The notes: a model not told the origin generated them from the letters alone. A stretch of DNA of 64,000 bases from Imbricaverruca yamaguchii (GCA_034440575.1 JAOTOL010001305.1:105001-169000); one strand, 5' to 3'. Positions 46,391 through 59,479 are shown, counted from the stretch's first letter. Numbers and translations: made by a program.

Positions 46391-46766
46391 CTGCAACGCC
46401 ACACCAGCGACGGTGGCTGCTGTGGTCGCGGCGCCACACCGGCGACGGTGGCTGCTGTGGTCGCGGCGCCACACCAGCGACGGTGGCTGCTGTGGTCGCG
46501 GCGCCACACCAGCGACGGTGGCTGCTGTGGTCGCGGCGCCACACCAGCGACGGTGGCTGCTGTGGTCGCGGCGCCACACCAGCGACGGTGGCTGCTGTGA
46601 TCGCGGCGCCACACCAGCGACGGTGGCTGCTGTGGTCGCGGCGCCACACCAGCGACGGTGGCTGCTGTGATCGCGGCGCCACACCAGCGACGGTGGCTGC
46701 TGTGGTCGCGGCGCCACACCAGCGATGGTGGCTGCTGTGGTCGCGGCGCCACACCGGCGACGGTGG
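46391..46766. repeat. 35-bp minisatellite, about 11 copies
   Basis: The unit gcgccacaccagcgacggtg followed by gctgctgtggtcgcg has period 35, with rare single-base variants. The 35-bp period rotates the frame, giving HTSDGGCCGRGA, TPATVAAVVAA and HQRRWLLWSRR in one open frame. Not coding. Confidence 0.95.
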
Positions 46767-48088
46767 CCACGTGACCCGGAGCCACGACCAGAGCGAAGGC
46801 GAAGTCCACCTGCTGCTATTATGTCATCGGCGCCGCCAGCTCAGGCTGCAGGGCGGCTCGTGTTGAACTCGATCGATACGAAATTCACTTGTCGCCCCAA
46901 GGAACGCAATGTGGGGGAGCGAATTGATGGTATGTGCAGGTGCATTGATCGTGCGGACGACAATGCTGGTAGAATATGCGTACCTAATGAAGGGACGCCT
47001 CCCTGGAAGTCACTTCGTTACGATCAGCGCATGTGGCTAATGTTGATTTTGTAAGTTCAGGGAGGTTGCAACGTCCGTTCTGCTTAGGGTCCTGCCATCC
47101 GTGTGTGACGTTGATATCTGTAGCGAGATATGGCAGAGATACCGACACTCGCTCATGATTGCGACGTGCACGTCATTGCGACACGTCTGATCGAACCCAA
47201 CAAGGAGTGTCGTTGACATTGGCTGTTGCATCACTTGGCGAAGCTGTGCATGCACTACGCGATGACATAAGGCCTATGCAAGCAGGACAATCTGTCACGC
47301 GCACCGAATATCACCGGCGCGTTAAGTGGGAAAACGATCACTATTCTACCATGATCCCGTCCTACTCATACATGGGTTGTGCAGTTATACAAATGGTAGC
47401 ATGGGCACCGCATGAAGCGACCATGCCGACAATCCCCTCCTCTCCCAGTACCGTTGCTAGCCGATTCGCTGCTAGTGAATAAACCCGGGTCATTTTTATT
47501 CCGAAGTCAGCTGCACGATCAGATGGTCGATTGAGCGCGGGATGGCTGACATACACTGCAGCTCTGGCACACACCTGACACCTGGCAACAGACACGTGAT
47601 GTCCGGCGCGTTCGAACGGACGCCGCGTCAGCCAGTGTCAAACCAAACACATTTCAGTCCCGATGATATTTCACCCTCGATGTCTCCAATTTTACGGACA
47701 ACAGGACGAGCAGAAAGTATACATGTAATCCAAGCTAGGGAAAGTGAAGAAAAGACGTGGCGGCGATTGGCCGTATATACGATTTGCGCATTTGTTCATC
47801 TATTCGCTCGAAATTCAGTCAATTCCAAGAGAGCTACGCACGGGCACGACATAGCTGCCACTATGATTTAGCGAACCAACGACTACCAGTCGTCCGTCCC
47901 CACCTCTAGACTCAGTCTTTGATCGAACAGTGGCTAATACACGGTAGCAATGTGAATGACCAGGACATTATTGTGGAAGGCCAATGATACCCCTTCGGAT
48001 GTGTACAGACACTACCAGATGGAGATCCATTGGTAAGCTCGACTTCAGCATGCATAGCTGGAGGTCCAGAGTGGTCGAGGGCGTGGCT
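46767..48088. other. unassigned sequence
   Basis: Open frames of 60-110 codons with no family signature. No gene can be supported. Confidence 0.45.
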
Positions 48089-48371
48089 GTAACCACGGAT
48101 TCGAAATGAGGGGGGGGGGACAAACCCGGGATGCGGTCAGTTTGAACAGGATAGAGGGACCTAGCCCCGCCTTCCCTTCCCTCCCCTCCACCGAAAAAAA
48201 ATATTTGGATTTCAGCTACTTCTTTTTCAATGCCATTTTCAGACACTTGAATTCAATGTTAAGCGTATTTCAATTTTCAGATTTACCATTGTTAAAATCA
48301 TATTTTGTGGACTAAATGTTCCACGAAAATTAACAAGCTTCACTGCTTATCGCCACCTATGAACGTCTAGT
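48089..48371. repeat. dispersed poly-G repeat family D, copy 2
   Basis: Same orientation as copy 1. Differences include a shorter G10 run and a 9-bp insertion (gcttatcgc) before the right end. Confidence 0.88.
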
Positions 48372-49239
48372 GTTGTACGTGCTCGACCCAATTCACGATC
48401 ACTATAGAGCAATGCTGTAAATATGTTAAACGCTGGCCTCTTGTAGCAGGAAAACATAAAATATCGGACGATGGTTTTCTGGCAGCAAATATGAACATGC
48501 AATTTCCTTCCCCATGCATTCCTGCTTTACGGGATCACATTTCGATGCGATGACAACCAGGGAGGATACATGTTCTGGAACTGAGGGTATGCGCCCACCA
48601 CGCGGAAGGTGGCGTCCCTCAGGCCCGGAAAATGCGTCCCTCTAAAAAGATTATAGTGTACCCCATCCGTTCGAATTCTTCAGCCTGAAGCGCATCTATA
48701 AAATAAAAAGGCACCCCTTGGAAGGAAAGACGCCCCTTGGGGAAGGGCCGAGTGCAACCCACCCCCTTGATTTTTGCAGCCAGAAGCGCCCTTTCAGGCG
48801 CTTTCACAGTGGCGCCGCTCCAACGAAATGGCGCCTCTCCAGACAGGTGCGCACATGACAATTCATGGGTTCTACACCTGATTACAACATTGCCCTCTCG
48901 CGGTTATGAAATTGGGCTAATTATAAAATTGTGCGCATTTACGTGTGGCTTTTCTGGCAAATTTGACAACTTCCGTTGAACTATTAAGAGGAAAACGGAC
49001 AAACTGAAAACAAGTTCTATATTTTATATGTCCGGCACAGCGATGTGGCAGCGTAAATTAAAAACCAACGGTGAGAGCACCATCCGAGCAGTATACGACG
49101 GATTTCTTGGGGAGCCCTATTCAGATAGGATACGAGTGCTTGCTATCACAAAGGCTGCAAACAAACATATATAGGCCCTCCTATTCCTATTACACTCACT
49201 GTAAACACGCCGGACCTTCAACATATTTAAAATTATTTC
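48372..49239. other. unassigned sequence
   Basis: No gene recognised. Words such as gcgcccttt and ggcgcc near 48,600-48,840 recur in loose inverted form without a clear element. Confidence 0.4.
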
Positions 49240-50620
49240 GATATCTCAACATTCTGATACCGTACGGCAAGCCACGTCGAATGACATCCACGTAATGCAA
49301 ATTGAAGCCATAGCCACAAAACGCGAGGACTCTGAAAATCAAACTAATATTTGACCTTGAGGCTTGATCTGACATGTCTCGGGTTGAAATACTACTCCAC
49401 AGCTGCCCACGGGCTATCTCTTAATACCCAGCATGGGTACTGGGTAGCGTTGGGAGAAAACCAAGAAACATGGAAATGACAGAAGAAACGAATTCGACCT
49501 TTGACTTTGAAAATCAATGTAACTTCTGAACAGTTTTATAGAGTAAAACACGGCACGTCGAATGACTCCAAAAGGTGAAAATTGAAGACATAGCGACGAG
49601 GCGCGAGGACTTCGAACCAGTTAAGCTAACCTTCGGTCTTGTGGTCTGACATCGACATGTCCCGGTTTGAAATGTTACTTGAGGCGCACGACGGGCTATT
49701 GCTTGGTACCAGATGTGGCTCGGCGAAGAAAAAATGCGAGGCGACCAAAAAAAATCAGTTTAACCTTTGACCTTAGAAATTAGTCATATATGGTAGCATT
49801 ATAATACGGCAAAAGCCACATCAAGTGAAACCCACTTGGTGGAAGTCGAACCCATAGCGACGAATCGGGAGGACTACGAAAAATTCAAACAAGCCTTTGA
49901 CCTTTAGAGTTGGCCTCGGCACATCCCGGTTTAAAAATGTTACTCGAGGGTTCGCCATGGGCTGCGCTTGATCGTAGATCTGGGTAGGCCTGGGCGAAAA
50001 CCACGACAAAATTGAGGCGACCGAAGGAAGTAGCTGGAATTTTGCTCCGTCAAGATTATTTCTCAATTTCAACTTTCTGATACTGCATAACAAGACAACA
50101 CGAACGACAACACGAATGGCATCCATTTTCTGCAAATTGAAACCATAGAGACGAAACGTGAGGACATCGAAGAACTCAGTCAAACTTTTGGTCTTGACCT
50201 GTCCCGGTTTGAAAGGTTACTCGAGTGTTCACCACCGATTATTGCTTCATACTAAATTTGGATAGGTTTGAGATAAAACGAAAGAATAGGCGATCGAAGG
50301 ATCAGCTTGGCCTTTGTCCTTGAAAAATATTTTTATTGGCATTCTGATACTGCATAGTCGTCGAATGACGCCCATTTGATCAAAATTGAGGCGAATGCAA
50401 CCGAATCTCGCGTTCGGTCGATATCGCTTCAATATCGCCATCTGATAAATCAAGCTAACCTTTGACCTAGAAGTTTGACCTTGACATGTACCTATTTGAA
50501 ATGTTGCACGATGGTTCACTGCAGGCCATTGCTTGATACCAAATTTGGCAGGTTTGGGTGAAAAATATGGGAGACGACCGAAGAAACTGGTTTGCGTTGA
50601 ACCTTGACCGATAAAGTGTT
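49240..50620. repeat. diverged ~245-295 bp satellite, 5 copies
   Basis: The landmark gtcgaatgac...aaattga(a/g)...catag(c/a)gac...gcgaggac recurs at about 49,274, 49,556, 49,819, 50,113 and 50,358. Each copy also has a (c/t)atttgaccttga-like segment, then catgtcccggtttgaaatgt, then gggctattgcttgata. Copies are perhaps 60-70% alike, so this is an old array. Minus-strand frames reflect the repeat. Confidence 0.85.
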
Positions 50621-51544
50621 GATGTGAGACCTATGTAGTTTCTTCCAGCGTGTTCAGTACAGGCACAAGCATTTGTGGTAACTGATTCGAACGACCATAA
50701 ACCCGTCGCTGAATGCCGATGCCAATACAAATACGCCTTTGGCGAACTCGTCGCTTAATACGAATACGAATACGACGTTAACTTGACGTACATGCTTAAG
50801 GCTGCCCACGACTTTCCTCAGTAGTCTTCAAGGTACCCAAAGACACCCAGTCACATTTGTCCAAGATCTCAAGATATATCAGCATATGAGAAGGGGAATG
50901 CAACCTAAGACGCATAAAGCCCTGCGATAATACAAATTTGATGCATAGCAGAGCACAATTTTCCTGTAAAACGAAAACAAGATGGCCAAAGTTCATGTTA
51001 TTCAAGAATTGGCTGGAAGCAGACATTTTTTAACGTTTCCTGATTTAGCATTCGGGTATTTTGTGACGATAGATAGCCTGTGATGTCCGTTGATTGACCA
51101 GATCGGTTTTTAATATTTTTGGTGATTCTCTTGCATATATATTTTTACTTTATAAATGACACCTTATAAATTTATCAAGTAGAATTTTGCGGCGATAATA
51201 CTCGGGTAGCTGAAGCTTGGAGGGGGGGGGGGGGGGGACACGAACAAAATTGAGGGTAACAAATCGCCACTTTTCAGAAATTGGGAGGGGGCATGTCCCC
51301 TCCAGCCTCCACCAATGGTTACCCCATGGTCGAGGGTGGGGTCTGGAACCTCTGACTTGATACTCAGCTGATGATAATTTGCCATTTTCCCTGTTTAATA
51401 CGAAAGTATGTTTTCAAAGTAAGGACTTGGACCCCTGGCTTCGTGGATATCTCGAGTCCTGTCAGCCGGCAATCTCAAAATTTTCAGCGCTTGGAGTAGA
51501 ATAATTACACATATATACATAATTTTGGTTCCCTGACACTGTCT
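50621..51544. other. unassigned; G16 tract at 51,222
   Basis: A run of 16 G at 51,222-51,237 and, about 50 bp on, gggagggggcatgtcccctc with an internal palindrome. The reverse strand start ggtaaccattggtggaggct resembles the end of the family D repeat only loosely. Confidence 0.4.
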
Positions 51545-51680
51545 ATGGCCCGGGATGGCCGAGTGGTTAGGTGCTGAACTCTGGGTAGCAAAGGTCCCAA
51601 GCTCAACGCTCGCACTACTCGGAACATTTCCAAATTCCACGACCCACCGGTGAAACAGTGTGGGCGGCGCCATCAGCCAT
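51545..51680 (+). other. tRNA-derived SINE-head candidate
   Basis: gatggccgagtggttaggtg (from about 51,553) matches a tRNA D-arm and pol III A-box closely, as in Ser and Leu tRNAs. About 40 bp later tcaacgctcgcac sits where a B-box belongs but is degenerate. The acceptor stem does not close, so this is not a working tRNA. The middle matches 42,050-42,062 (ctgggtagcaaa). Confidence 0.4.
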
Positions 51681-54600
51681 GATCATGCATAAAGTTCATC
51701 GAGAACCACCGGTTAAACAAATAAGGATTATGATGGAATTACATGGCACTATGTGCAACCTCAATCGAACGCTGCATACCATGTTGTTGCCAAGGTTCGG
51801 CTATTAGAATTCACAAGGCGTTTCTCGATTGCATTAAGTAATCACCAGCCCAGAGAACGATCAAGGCGACGAAATTATAACCTTTCATTGTGCGCCTCTC
51901 CTTATCTTTAGACTTCGCCGACGGCCAGGCGGCGGGATCTCATGCTTCTTTCCCTCCAATTTACCAATGACAATAAAACATGTGTTATAGAGCTATATTA
52001 TATATTTCATCGTTATAGCACATTTTTTTCTACAAAGAATGAAACGAAGGAAACTAATATTAACACAGGTGTTAATATTCACTTCCTTTCGTCATTGCCC
52101 GCTTTTGTAACTAAATACCAGCAGCCAAGGATGTGTGTTCCGTGTAAATAATTGCAACGAAGTGAAGCCGTCCGAAATACGTGTATCAACTTCAGGCTGC
52201 CATAAACCATTGGTTATGGTAGGCTATGATATTTGCAAAAATGACGATCTATCTTCCGCTCAAAATTGCCCGGCTTATGGTAATGCATGGTCGTAAATCT
52301 TTCAATGCAACGCACGAAGAACAATTCCACACTTTGAAATCACAGCAGCATAGATATGCGAATATATTTTGTTGGCACTGTTGTGAAAATCTGCATAGCA
52401 TTCCAAAACTCGTTTATATCAGGGGCGGCGGAACGCATCATGGCAGAGGGGTGGGGGCGTTGCACTCAGACAGCTCTTTTTTCAATAGCATAGTAACTAG
52501 CGTTGGCAACAATGTTTTGTCACTCGTGATCATAATTTTCCTCTTTCCAACGCATGGTCAGCTGGGAATTGTGCTACCACGCGGCAAAGTGACGCCACCG
52601 AATTTGGACCGGGGGCCAGACGGAAGGCTTATGCTAGTTTTGCTGTGCAAAATCACAGGGGTACTTCGAAATTGACGAATTCAGACGCCCTTCCGTTTAA
52701 AATGAGGCCACATTTTAGGTTCTTACACCATGTGTTTGTGCCACCAAATTTTACACATATTTCGTGAGCGACAAATACCAGCATTAAGTGACCTGTGGCT
52801 GAACTTCCGCGAGTTATACAATGCATTTGCGGCTTTTGACAGGTATCTAGTTTAAACAACATCCATAATCAATGCACAGGGCTGGAAGAAAACAAATGAC
52901 TTCATACTAGCTGTCAGGTTAAAAATGACCGAGCGCGACTCCCCGGTTTCAGACCGGCTAACGCCAGAGCAGTGTTTAAGTTCTGGCGACGCTCCCGCCA
53001 GATTGCAATGACATAATGGGGAACCTCCTTTGGGCAAACTCCATGCATCCCATCGCTCTGCGGTCGTCATAACTACATTCAGAAATTATGAGTCCTTGTT
53101 GGCTACGGAATTTTTTTTAAATGCTAACATTAACACTCGCAAAAACGGAGAGGGTTGCTTACAGCCAGACTCCCCGGGGATTTTTCAGCATGGATGCAAA
53201 ATGAGCGAAATCTACTGGAACAGGTTCCCGAAGAATTATCATACGTCGATAACCTAATCTGACATGACGCCAAATGTTACGCAGTTTTACGCCAGATTTT
53301 CATAAGTTTTACGCCAAACGTTCCGCAATGAATGGCCGCTGGCGTGTGCATAATTTGGGCTCGCTATTCCTCCTCCGTTTACGACAACCTCCCCGGGTCA
53401 TTGAATGAGGTAAAATGTCAGTCCTGCGCCTGCTAACAATCACCCGTGAACAGCATTTCGCCAAGTTCGCGAGAACGGGGCCTTAGAGTAACCCTTAGAG
53501 CATTTCCAAGCGCAGAAGTGGGCCACATGTGACTTATGTCCAGTGCTACACATACACATGTTCCGCCGTTTCTGAGTTATATACATATAAACGTCTAAAA
53601 TGATTATTATGAGCAGCTTAAAGGTACATTGAGCATAGTATGACAAACTCAACTGGCCACAGAGCCAAGCACACATTACCCAGCCTCTTGCTCCTACCCG
53701 TCCTTAGTCACCCATGCACCAGCAAGCACCGTGTATAATATAAATATTGTTACGTTCATATGATTCATATGATATAAATATTGTTACGTTCACTAATGCT
53801 TTACCGAATGTACTAATGATAATTTCGCAGGACGATCACGGCGACATTAGCATGCGAATGACATGGATAGACCGGAGGTTCTCAACCGGAAAGACTGAGC
53901 TTCTGATCGAGAATGGAGACTTGTGAGATCGGGATTCAGCAGTGTGTTATGGGTGTCAGTTATTTTGTATTGGAGAGAAGAATGCCGGTGGAGTGGAAAA
54001 GGTAACGGGATGTTCTTACCACTTACATTCTCCTTTGGATAATTGTAGTATTAGCTTTATCGCATTCTGTTACAGCAAGGGTTTTGAAAAAGATACGAGC
54101 TAACTTCTGGATCGGCATCACGCCCCGTAGGAAACATTAGTGCCATAAGCAAAAGCGAGGAACAGCCGAATAAAGCTTACAGCACATTGGCAAGCTCCTC
54201 ATGTCGAAAGATGACCTTAAGCATCAAGTGCTGGTCCATCGATAGTGCACTCACCCTCGTCGAAAACGTAGGTGGTAACGGAATGTGAGCGTGTGAAACT
54301 GTTGCGTGAGCGTGGCCGGTATTTCTCGCGGTGGGGAGTTGTGCCCTCGCTGTGGCGTGGTGAGGGCGATCGACGTTCCTCCACGTCTTCTGGAACAAGT
54401 CCACATTACCGGGTCAGCAGCGGCCCACACGACATACACACACAAGTCATGGCGTCGGGGAGATGGATGTGTGCACAGGGTAGTCGGAAGTGGTACACAA
54501 GTCAGTGAGGAACGTTCGGCTGTGATACAGCTGCTCATACCGTCTGGTGATTGTCGGTTTCATTTGTGGCTGAAAAAGGCAGCTACTATGTTACTTATGC

Positions 54601-55489
54601 GGATGAAACATTTTGGTGTTTCATGCACTTCCGATGACCGAACAGGCATTTTCTACCGATCTCTTCACGACACGCCTCACGACGATAGAGAAATTTGGAG
54701 CCTTTCGACTGGCTGGCAGCGTAGACGAGCTCCAGTGTGTACCTCTGGAGAACGGCACTGGCTACTGTCTGCATTGCTGTTGCGCAGACAGTAGTCAGTG
54801 TCTGCACTTCAGCCCATTCAGCGTTGTCAGTGTGCGAGCACACATCAAGTGGTCAAGTGACGCCATGCTTTTGCCTAATCTCGCCATTAGTAACATCCGT
54901 GACATGTTCATCTCGTATTTGTTCGCCTGTGGTATTTGCAGTGTACATGGCGTGTAGCGTACAGTCAGTTGGTCAATTACATCCAGTATTACCAAAAGTT
55001 GACCATTCATATAGAGTCATGTGGTATACCAATAATTGGTCACTCACATCCAGTCGCACGGTTGAGCAGTGATTTGACCTGGGGGCCCGGTCCTGCACCC
55101 CAAGGGTTCCTATAACAGGGAGACGTACCACGGCGGAAGACGGCAGGCCCCATCTATTCCAACTTCACCTCTCCGGTGAATAGACGCCACGCTGCCCGTC
55201 TCGGCTGTCCGGCTGTGGTGGAGCGACCAACAAGATCGCATTTGGAGGAACGGCCTAATCGTTTCAGAGTGGGCGACACACCAACAAACGTTGCTTCAGC
55301 CATAAGACAGGATAAGCGCCCAAGTGCATGGGGCTCGACAGCTGCCAGGTAAAAAGGGGACTAGACTTCTTATCAAGCATGCGCCGTGTAACAGGCCGGA
55401 AAGCGTTGATGAAACACTGAGGTGACACGCACAAAAACTGCAGTTAATTGCACACACCAGGCAGGCGCAACACAAATGCCAATTATTCG
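51681..55489. other. unassigned sequence
   Basis: No gene recognised over 3.8 kb. Small features: the reverse-oriented start aggggcggcggaacg near 52,431, and a 21-bp direct repeat atataaatattgttacgttc at 53,738 and 53,772. Open frames at 54,306-54,957 show no family signature. Confidence 0.45.
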
Positions 55490-56285
55490 GCATCGTCTCT
55501 GTGGAGGATGTCTTTTTCCACCCCGTAAGGTTTTCCGCGGATATTCTAAAAAATGGCAGCGCGGCAGCTCGCCGACATTTGGCATACCTTTCCCAATGTA
55601 AATTTTACATGTGAGGAGATTTGTTCGTGAGATCACCGATGGTCACCGAGTGAGCCAAGGTTAAGTGAGGTTACCTTCAAAAACGTTCATTCAGTCGCCA
55701 CGCTTTGACGGGTAAAGATATTCGAATGAAACTTTCAGCAGATACTTGTCGTTAGGGACGCAGCAGGGGGAAAATTATTTTATTTCTACTATTTTTATGA
55801 CATTTGTTTTCCATATTTGCCAGTCGGGGTTAAAAATATATGTTTCTGGCTAAAAGAGCCGCTTTTATGAGGCTAAGTTTACTTAAAGCAACGTTTCTAA
55901 GTGCGCGTTACCCATCATCAATATCTGAATAAAGTTTTGTACAAATTTTCACGGTGAAAAAAATTGGGTGGACAAACATTTTGGACCGATCGTCTATTTC
56001 TCCTTCATTTTCTGATGAAAAAATAAGTTTTGTCTTTAAAACCCTTCCTAAAATTAACTCCCCAAAGCTTGACCTGACATGAGTCAAACATGACTCATAG
56101 ACCCCTCAGGTGGCTCAACTTTTTGAGGGGAGAAAATTTGTGGGATGGTTTTTTGGCCCTAATGTTAAGCGTTTTCTAATGACCTCTTGGCTTCGTGCGA
56201 CGATTACGTTGGAGATTAGGGGGGGGGGCATTATAAAATCACCCCTCCCTCAAGATGGGGTGTGAGGACCCAGCCGGAAAAGATA
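55490..56285. mobile_element. MITE-like element, family A copy 2
   Basis: It aligns with 2,330-3,155 in the same orientation: aaggttttccgcggatattc; cgacatttggcatacctt; gccaaggttaagtgaggtta; cgccacgctttgacgg; and the right end with a G10 run (56,219-56,228) followed by ggggtgtgagga. It is more degraded at the left end, where the inverted repeat is only partly recognisable. Confidence 0.6.
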
Positions 56286-58199
56286 AAGGATTTTCGATAA
56301 AGCTTCACAAATTACCGCCGATGGCATTGCCCGAATAAGGGCCAACTGGCACAAACAGAAAGCGCCGACAGCATTTCGATGTCTGGAAAAATCACGATGA
56401 CTTGGCAAAACCACCGTGACTTGGCAAAACTAACATAATTGCAATTGCAAGCAGGCTTGCAAGGTCTTGCAGTCGTGACCGAAACAAGCCTGAAGAAATC
56501 GCCCGGGGAGCTATGGGCGGCATCACACGCGGGTTGCATAGCGAGGGAAAGGGTCGGTCAGCCGCTCCGCAGCCACCGAGCAGCACATTAATGCAGTAGC
56601 CGTTCGTAGCCGGGCTGCCAGTCATTAATCAACAGGCCGCCTCACATTTGATAACCGTACTGCCATCAGTCGGGCGGTAGGACGCCCCCATCCCACTCCG
56701 CCCCAGCGCGGCACAAACGTCAGCTCGGATTGCAACAGTTCCGATGAGCGACGATCCGGCCGGCGAGACGGTACCCGGCGACGACTTCCGCCCGAGCGCT
56801 GTCGGTGTCAACTGTGAGCTCGCCGGTCATACTGCGCTGCCATCCGGCCAGGCTCGGACGTGTGCCCCAGCAACAAGACGGCCGGAAGCCGCCGCCACCG
56901 CCGCCGCCACCGCCGCCGACGTTGTGACGGAATACAACAGGTCGGCACCACATCACCGCGGCGGAAACAACGGGCGGGTCATTTATCTGTCAGCTGGCCA
57001 GCGCCATGTGCCCTCACCGATTTCGCTTTCGTGCGCTTGTATTTATAGCCGCTGGCAGTCCGCGAGTCACATCAGGACCTCGCTGTCGTCGCGGACGACG
57101 TGGTGGTCCGTCGACAGCGACGAGGGCGGCCGGCGGACGGAGACCGCAGAGGGCGCCGCTTGCTGGTACTCCGACCACTCGTACCACCCACCCCCTTCCA
57201 CCAGACCCATCCATCGCTGACACATCCGAGGGCGATGTGCTGTTGATCCGTGACCCTCGCATACGGCCGCGTCTCGGGGATGTAGACCGGGTGGACCATG
57301 TGGGTCATCAAGCTATTCGAACCGGGCCGGCGCATCACTAGTCGGCGCGACGTTCCACGCAGTAGAGCAGCCCAGACACGCGATGTGGTAGCACTAGCAG
57401 CAACAGATCGCAGCGCCGTCTGTGCACGAACACGTGCAACAAACCTAAAAAATGTCGGGCAATCTTGAGGCGCACAAAAGTTCCAGCAACTCAGGAGACC
57501 TCTGTAACAGTGAGCTGCGCTCCTGCCGCAAGAGGAGACTTGATTCCACCACCTGTGGATCTGTTCGGTTCTCCGGTCGCCAGCCAGGGGCTTCATGCAG
57601 GGGCTTGAAGCAGGACAGGACAGCATGCAGCGAAGAGTAGCAAACGACTACTTCCGGTCTGGCCAGTTGCCGCTGATGACGCGGCCTGTGCCAGCCGGTT
57701 CCGTATTAATAGCTGTGCTATGAGAGCAACGGCACGTCATCAATAACATTCGTGCGGCCGGAAAGGCAGCACGAACAGGCCTTCGCGCCGTGGGCTGTTT
57801 GCGTGTCATGAGGGGAAGTTTGGAATTGTCTAGGTTTGACAAAATAAACATCACTAATGTCGGAAGTGGGCTGCGTGGACTTCCTTGCCGGTGATCGATG
57901 CGGTTATCTTCGCTAACGAGTCCCAGCTTGGCTGTGTCAAACTGAAGCTATTGAATTGACGGCAAGCAACGGCGGACTTCGACCGCGTGCACTATCAATC
58001 AAGCCGCCGTGGTTCGTTCATTTGTCTGAGCAACGTAGGCTGTTTTTAGTGGGCTGTGATTGTGCCTCCAAAACACAGTGGTAGTATGATGCGTGCATGC
58101 ACCAGCATAGGGAACGCTTTTAGGCAAAAGGCACAGCTGAACAATAACCATGCAGTCGCGTGCATCAGCTATGGTCTGAAGACTTTCAAAAACACTGGT
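56286..58199. other. unassigned; CpG-rich island at about 56,690-57,330
   Basis: The island includes (GCC)n at 56,887-56,925 and a TATA-like site at 57,040. Open frames on both strands (for example 56,744-57,220, +) show no family. A gene start here is possible but not demonstrated. Confidence 0.4.
57040..57070 (+). promoter_or_regulatory. possible core promoter (TATA plus initiator-like)
   Basis: tatttata at 57,040-57,047 inside the CpG-rich island, with tcacat placing an initiator-like A at about 57,068, 28 bp downstream. Spacing fits a TATA/Inr pair. No transcript or protein supports it, so this is a suggestion only. Confidence 0.2.
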
Positions 58200-58237
58200 G
58201 ACGTCAGACATGTGAGTAGTCACATGTCTGACGTCAA
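58200..58237. other. perfect 17-bp palindrome with two CRE sites
   Basis: The arms tgacgtcagacatgtga (58,200-58,216) and tcacatgtctgacgtca (58,221-58,237) are exact reverse complements around the loop gtag. Each arm carries the full palindromic CRE tgacgtca, the known binding site of CREB/ATF-type bZIP factors, and an acatgt word. It could act as a regulatory site, form a cruciform, or be the scar or end of a foldback element. Confidence 0.85.
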
Positions 58238-59004
58238 TGCGGTATGGCAGCCCACAGGAATGATTCCCTGAGTGACATAATTTATGAAGTCGCCCAGCTT
58301 GACATATGCCACGGTAATAAAGCGTTTTCCTGTGCACATCCTGATATTTTCGGCAGTGAGACTGAAAGCGATGACTCGGCAAAGTTTGATGCTTTGTTTT
58401 TGTGCTGTTATCTGAAACGCTGTTTTCACCTTTGCATGGTTGGTCTAACCTAGTTTATATTTTCATTGCCTTTGATTTGTTCGTAAAGCGTATACATGAC
58501 TTGTACTTCAACTCGAATACAGTATAATCAAATTTAATGTTCGGGAAGAGCCAGCGTAACTATTACGTCGCACCTTAACGCAGCCTTAAGTCAGTTGACA
58601 CTTTACACAATCCTTCGATCTGATATATGACTTGCCGACCACCGAATATAGAGGCTATATCGAAACCTGGTGAACATTAATATAATACGTTCAATTAGTG
58701 GTTCACCCCTACTTAATCCAGCTCCCACGCATATTAAGTACATGCTGTCACATCAAGCAATCCAACAGGCCCAATCGGCACACAATTTGGCTACCGGGCC
58801 CTGAGGAAGTTAAAACGTAAGCGGGTTGTTGCAAGCTCAACTTAACGGACTACTGTGGTAACTTTGCACGATCAAGTTGGCAAGTGTGAGTTAACCTGCT
58901 CGGATAAGTGGAGTAAGCCATTCAAACTTGTCCGTCCATAATGTTGCATAATCCACCAAATTATGTTACGGTCCACCCACGCGCCCTCGGAAACTGTCGA
59001 CCAT

Positions 59005-59007
<3 letters not shown>
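58238..59007. other. unassigned sequence
   Basis: No gene or element recognised. Confidence 0.5.

Positions 59008-59067
<60 letters not shown>
59008..59067. repeat. (TA)n microsatellite
   Basis: About 30 uninterrupted TA units. A short (CA)n/(TA)n tract follows at 59,411-59,446. Confidence 0.97.
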
Positions 59068-59070
<3 letters not shown>

Positions 59071-59479
59071 AGTACGATGACCAGAACTTCCAGACCACCA
59101 GACCAAATCATAAGACCATTAGACCATCCGATCAATACCAGACCTGCATCCAAGCTACTGGGAGAATGTAGGCCAGCGCATTATCTCAAACCAGCGGAAT
59201 GTTCTCTAACTAGAAGAGGTCACTGGCTTGACTCCCGCAGGAGGAACCTTTCTGCGAGTATCCTGACGGAAGCCCGGCTTCCATTGGATTAAGCGACTGC
59301 AGCGCTGATAGTGTCATACGCCTCGGTAGATGCTCTAATATGACTATTGATGCTACCATTAGCATGGGATACCATTTCTAAAGGTATAAATCATGACTAA
59401 ACTATATGCATACAAACACACACACACACACATATATATGTATATCCTAATAAAAAGCATACACATCATGCAAAATCAC

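Noticed and set aside
46254..46866. Ala/Val/Trp-rich frames on both strands
   Set aside because: The 35-bp period rotates all frames; the openness comes from the monomer.
56744..57220. 158-codon frame in the CpG island
   Set aside because: Low-complexity Ala run from (GCC)n and no domain; competing frames of similar length on the other strand.
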